Source of the DNA: Halisarca cf. caerulea
Lineage: Eukaryota > Porifera > Demospongiae > Chondrillida > Halisarcidae
Direction: 5' to 3'
Length of the DNA stretch: 17,500 nt
NCBI GenBank assembly: GCA_963170055.1
Contig: CAUJGJ010000397.1
Location: 13,793,928-13,811,427 of the forward strand
Made by a program: the position numbers and the translations under genes. The notes below the pieces were generated by a model that ran no database searches, had not been told where the DNA came from, and saw only the letters and a program-made list of their open reading frames with translations. Below, piece after piece: positions 10,693 through 17,500 of the stretch; the stretch's first letter is position 1, and every line of letters starts with the position of its first letter.

Positions 10693-11345
10693 CATAATTA
10701 ACGAGCAAAGCGCGAGGTTGTCATTACTTCCGCCGTGCAGGGAGCAATACGGAGTTAAATGAAATGACAGTGGCAAGGATGGCTGGGCAACTTAACCATA
10801 GCAAACGCTACAGGTCCTGTTCCAAATTCCCAAAGTGTATTAGGGGCAGATATCCTTGCATGTGACGTCGGATGGGGTTCACGGAAATTTCCACACTAAA
10901 CATCCTTACAAGCTCAAAACATATGCAAAACAAACCCTTATGCTGTGCAAGGTTTATCCATCCCTCGGCTAGGCCATGTCAGAAGAGATTGCAGCAAAGA
11001 TAGATAGATAGATAGATAATTGTCTTTTGAACAGGAATGCTGCATCTGCTAATGCTGCATGTTTTCATGCAGGTCCTGTAATCTAAAAGATAAATACAAT
11101 AACTTGAATCACTGTGACATTAAAATAAGGTGAGAAAAGACGATGATTAAGCCAATGATAATGATTAATTATAAAATAATAATGATGATAGTTGCATATA
11201 AGACCAATTTACATGCAGTACATAGTAATAATATGAAATGACTCAATTAATATTAATAACAAATAATAATTAATAACAAAATTATGATTTTATGTATAAC
11301 TTGATCATCAAGTTGGTAGTGGTATTGCATCGATCTTTGAAACAG
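10693..11345. other. Spacer upstream of copy B, with a (GATA)5 run
   Basis: No convincing gene. A 32-codon ATG frame on the plus strand starts at 10764 (MTVARMAGQL...) and stops soon after; it is too short and isolated to call. (GATA)5 lies at 10999-11018. From about 11090 the DNA becomes AT-rich with 'aataataat' runs. A small hairpin, acttgat-c-atcaagt, lies near 11299-11313. Confidence 0.5.
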
Positions 11346-11636
<291 letters not shown>

Positions 11637-11647
<11 letters not shown>

Positions 11648-11680
11648 ACATATATATATATATTTATATGTGGTTCCTTT

Positions 11681-11682
<2 letters not shown>
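11637..11682. repeat. Second, overlapping palindrome sharing the same arm sequence
   Basis: The left arm 11637-11654 (tgaaagaaaccacatata) and right arm 11665-11682 (tatatgtggttcctttca) pair with one mismatch around a short TA core. The right arm of the large palindrome is also the left arm here, so the word ggttcctttca occurs three times in alternating orientation. Confidence 0.8.

Positions 11683-11760
<78 letters not shown>
11683..11760. repeat. Compound (CA)n-(TA)n microsatellite
   Basis: A short CA run up to 11698 passes directly into (TA)n at 11699-11759. Confidence 0.95.
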
Positions 11761-12050
<290 letters not shown>

Positions 12051-12383
12051 ATACACATGTGCAAATGCACGTATATGTATACTGTGACAAAGAAATTCTA
12101 TAATGCATATGATCGACATTGTGTATGTAAATGTGCTCAATAGCATCTGGCCTGTTGGTGTATGTTTTTTGGCATAATACATGATACCCTTCTTGTAAAT
12201 ATTGTATCTAATTTATTATTTTTAATACTAAACTGTAATAAAACCAGTAACAGAGATTTCAATCAAAACCATAAAATGGTTACTAAAAAATTCTGGGAAT
12301 TATTAGTTTCATCAACTTCAAAAAGACAACATAATTAGGGACAAGTCCTTCTTCTGGCAATGTACCCTAGTAAACAAACCAAT
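12051..12383. other. AT-rich spacer, no gene seen
   Basis: No open frame worth calling and no repeat structure I can support. It contains AATAAA at about 12238 on the plus strand, of unknown meaning. Confidence 0.4.
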
Positions 12384-12612
12384 CTATACACAACTATGGA
12401 CACCTTCTATAACATTGCATGATGATCCTTCTCCATAAATTCGATGTCTCCTAGCAATTTCTTCAGCACTTCCTTTAGCAGATGCATGGACCTCCAAACA
12501 AGGAAGAAGGGTTCCGATGCCTCTTTGGACCAGGATTGCAAGATCTTTTTCGAAGATTATACTAGGCAGAATGCCATCATCGTGGCGACCTCCTCTATGA
12601 TCTATCAAGTAA
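12384..12612 (-). other. Candidate isolated exon, product not recognised
   Basis: On the minus strand a frame opens after an acceptor-like 'tttacttgatag' that ends at about 12609. It runs 74 codons to TAG, reading HRGGRHDDGILPSIIFEKDL at its start and HASAKGSAEEIARRHRIYGE later. Its amino-acid composition is balanced and coding-like, unlike the neighbouring repeats. A possible donor 'AAG|GTGTCC' just before the end would place the exon end near 12400. I do not recognise the family. It might be a gene fragment, a transposon exon or chance. Confidence 0.3.
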
Positions 12613-12746
12613 ATTGAGATTCAGAGAGACACTATTTTAATTAACAACTGCTACATAATATGCTTATAAGTGGAGTGCACATTGGTATGTCATAGGCATA
12701 TAACACAATATCATGAATTTGGGCCATACATGATATTTGAAGCATA

Positions 12747-12927
12747 TACAGTCAAACTCTGCCGGTTAGTAAATACCTGGGTTAATGAGTACTCCTGGAT
12801 ATAGTAAGTACTCTCTACTCTGCCCCTACCTCATGCAGTATCATTGAAAACACCTTGGATAGTAAGTACCTCTGATATAGTGAGTACCTATTTTGCCTTG
12901 GGTACTTACTATCCATGTTCTACTGTA
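12747..12927. mobile_element. 181-bp TA-flanked MITE (Tc1/mariner type)
   Basis: The left tip TACAGTcaaac (12747) and right tip ...ttctACTGTA (12927) are inverted, and TA lies directly outside both. Inside, related units recur in both orientations: 'ggttagtaaatacctggg', 'atagtaagtac', 'atagtaagtacctctg', 'atagtgagtaccta' and 'gggtacttactat'. The element is thus built from degenerate copies of one AGTAAGTACC-like word. It has no coding capacity. Confidence 0.65.
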
Positions 12928-13007
12928 TATGTGCAAATTACATTTAAAAACACAAGGAGTACATGCGTATGTATGTATGCACTCATACATACATGCACGC
13001 CCACCTG

Positions 13008-13025
13008 CATGCACACACACGCACA

Positions 13026-13066
<41 letters not shown>

Positions 13067-13081
13067 GCACACACACACACC
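13008..13081. repeat. (CA)n microsatellite, interrupted
   Basis: CA-rich run with single G and AT interruptions. The open plus frame downstream of it (13082-13212, LIDCVNKELNPSLAKSDTLW at its start) has a coding-like composition but no recognisable start, splice site or family, so I do not call it a gene. Confidence 0.9.
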
Positions 13082-13226
13082 TGATCGACTGTGTGAATAA
13101 AGAACTCAATCCTTCTCTAGCAAAAAGTGACACTCTATGGGCCGGGAGAGCTGATTTGTTGATATGTTACCCCTATATACCACACAATGAACAGAAAAGG
13201 AGGACCTGGTAGCAAATAAAAAGGAC

Positions 13227-13282
13227 TACCATACGCTCGGAAACTTTCGCGGAAAACCGTGAAAGTTTCCGAGCGTACGGTA
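13227..13282. repeat. 56-bp near-perfect hairpin: 26-bp arms, 4-base loop
   Basis: Left arm 13227-13252 (taccatacgctcggaaactt...) and right arm 13257-13282 are complementary at 24 of 26 positions around an 'aaaa' loop. It is the longest tight hairpin in the window outside the TA tracts. It may be a foldback element, the fused inverted ends of a deleted transposon, or a structured RNA stem. I see no gene next to it that would need a terminator. Confidence 0.85.
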
Positions 13283-13915
13283 TATAATGAGCTCCTCTAA
13301 TAGCAGAAACATCTATAACAGATTGCTTTTCTAGGTCCAGTCCAGATATAGATTGCTATATGCATGTGACATAACTTCTGAATAGTGGTAACCTGTCTAT
13401 AACAAACTTATATGTAGTTCCCAAAGTTGAAAGTGTCTGTTGAGAGTTGTTTGGCCTTCTTGTGACAGGTGTTGATGTCACGGACAAAGTAGGTATATGA
13501 CTTAGTCATGGTCTGTGGGCACTCCAAATTGATATTATTATTAATCTATATATATATATAGCTCGAGGCACTTTAATTAACATATTGGGCCACCTATATC
13601 TACAGCCCACATCGAGTATTGTACATGGGTGTAATGGGTAGGTTTAATAGTGCTGTACATGTATTAATTGCATGTGCATATGTACATGATGACCTGATAA
13701 CTTATCGTGGACTATAGTTATAAATTCACTATGTAAGGTATACGTAATTATTGCGTGAAAAGTATTTATGGTATAAGATGCTATATTAAAATCAGTATTC
13801 TGTCTTCAATGGCAGGGAATCTGGTAGCTATAGCCATATTAGGAGATTCAAACTGTATTGAACTATAGAAAATGTAACCTGGATCATTATACCATATATA
13901 TATAGGGGTCCACCG
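13283..13915. other. Spacer with decayed repeat words, no gene
   Basis: Contains repeat-derived words similar to those in the MITEs ('atctataacagattgc' near 13312, 'taacctgtctataacaaact' near 13389) and a short (TA)n near 13547-13560. No gene is supportable. Confidence 0.45.
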
Positions 13916-14042
13916 TACAGTGAAATATCCGATAGCGACCTCTCTGAAGGACGCCCTGGCTCTCCACATGCAAAGAATCCACAGTTTGAACTCCAAAATA
14001 TACCCTATACCCAAACTTTTTTCTCTCTATAGTTCCACTGCA
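13916..14042. mobile_element. Probable 127-bp MITE
   Basis: It starts TACAGTGaaatatccgatag at 13916 and ends 'ctatagttcCACTGca' at 14042. The ends form imperfect inverted repeats of about 20 bp (CAGTGaaa versus CAGTGgaa). Left TA and right CA fit a TA target site with one mutated copy. No coding capacity. Further AC-CTC-type words continue to about 14340, so the boundary of repeat-derived DNA may be wider. Confidence 0.4.
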
Positions 14043-14769
14043 TAATTTTATATTAACCCTCGAGATCGAGCTACCAAAGAGGATAACCTCCTTACAAAGG
14101 ACAATAGAGAACTATAGGTTCATTATAGGGTATTTATGGAAGTATAATGTAATAAAGTATAACCTCTGATGGCGGACTCTAGCTATTATACCAAAACAAT
14201 TATAAGGACACATGCAGTGCAAACGTTAACCTCTTCACGTGTACAAAAGATCCAACAAGGCTAGACGTTCCAAAATAGACCTTCCTATACAGGCCCGAGG
14301 CAAATCATTAAAGTCATCCGTACAAACCCCTGATTTGCAGACACCCCTCTATATATGGATATTATGAGGACATATATGTGCACGTCACTGGAATCAAATT
14401 AATGCAGTTGCACAACCTCAACTATATAGTTCCATGCATGCAAGATGTCCTCCCCAGGGTGGGTGGGTCCACTATAGTATCTGCATGGTTGGTTCTGGCC
14501 TGCATGTACAATGTTTAGCTCCACAAGAGCACAACCTGCAGAGTTATATAATATAGAGCTAGTGCATGGACAAGTATACTATAGAGCAGCTGCGCCCCAA
14601 ATTATATGTCCCTTTTTGGTGCATGCCTGTATATATATTGTTTTGATTGCATGCATGTGCACCCGAAGGGTGAACTGGACAGGAGCTAGCATGCAGAGAG
14701 CATGTGTACATATATATATATCTCATCTACAGAGTTTTGAAGTTGTATATACTGTATATTATCACATTG
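14043..14769. other. Spacer downstream of copy C, no gene
   Basis: Apart from short open frames without support, the stretch shows degenerate repeat words (about 14050-14340), GCATGC words and short TA runs (14710-14720). Nothing callable. Confidence 0.45.
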
Positions 14770-14942
14770 TTCTACTGCAGCTATATTCGTCACACACTTA
14801 TGCAGTACTTATTTAATTAGTCAGAATTATTATTAAGTTAAAAAAAAATTATACATTGTACATTAGTGGGCACATGAATAATAGTGTCATGTACAAATCT
14901 CAAACAATCTGTGTCAAAAGAACAACCTATACGTACGTAGAG
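14770..14942 (-). repeat. Duplicated 3' flank of the gene unit, copy C
   Basis: Homologous to 250-420 and 5640-5805. Shared words include 'gtcacacactta', 'gtcatgtacaaatctcaaac' and 'aaaagaac'. ATTAAA on the minus strand at about 14812-14817 is a candidate poly(A) signal of copy C. Confidence 0.65.

Positions 14943-17500
<2,558 letters not shown>

Overview
This window looks like eukaryotic, metazoan nuclear DNA. Coding sequence is split by introns with GT..AG borders, start codons sit in an A/G Kozak context, and the DNA is AT-rich with long (CA)n, (GT)n and (TA)n microsatellites, frequent GCATGC words and many short inverted-repeat transposon remnants. The protein family (ankyrin repeats, Roc-COR GTPase module and C-terminal Death domain, with no kinase) together with the DNA texture suggests a marine invertebrate, most likely a demosponge. 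That assignment is inference from family and composition, not from a marker gene.

The core of the window is a head-to-tail tandem array of three paralogues, all on the minus strand and all with the same three-exon structure: a 9-codon first exon, one very large second exon (ankyrin + Roc + COR), and a third exon (Ser/Pro/Thr-rich linker + Death domain). Copy A (421-4065) is complete and open, about 1134 aa. Copy B (5806-10581) keeps the same structure but carries three independent disabling changes: an in-frame TAA, a 2-bp deletion and a 4-bp insertion. I call it a pseudogene that might still yield a truncated ankyrin-Roc protein. Copy C (14943 to beyond 17500) is open throughout the visible part, and its 5' part lies outside the window. 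About 170 bp of 3' flank and, in A and B, about 120 bp of promoter/5'UTR are duplicated with the genes.

The DNA around the genes is mostly repeats. A roughly 1.07-kb element with about 50-bp imperfect terminal inverted repeats sits in intron 1 of copy B and accounts for almost all of that intron's extra length over copy A. The B-C spacer holds a 302-bp palindrome around a (TA)n tract, a LINE reverse-transcriptase tail remnant, a TA-flanked 181-bp MITE, a 56-bp hairpin and a probable second MITE. The A-B spacer holds a long (CA)n tract and open frames of unknown meaning. I saw no tRNA, rRNA or CRISPR array.

Functionally, the ankyrin repeats would bind a partner, Roc-COR would act as a GTP-controlled switch or dimerisation module, and the Death domain would recruit other Death-domain proteins. 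This is the layout of the C-terminal part of DAPK1-type proteins. A role in innate immunity or cell death is inference from domain content.
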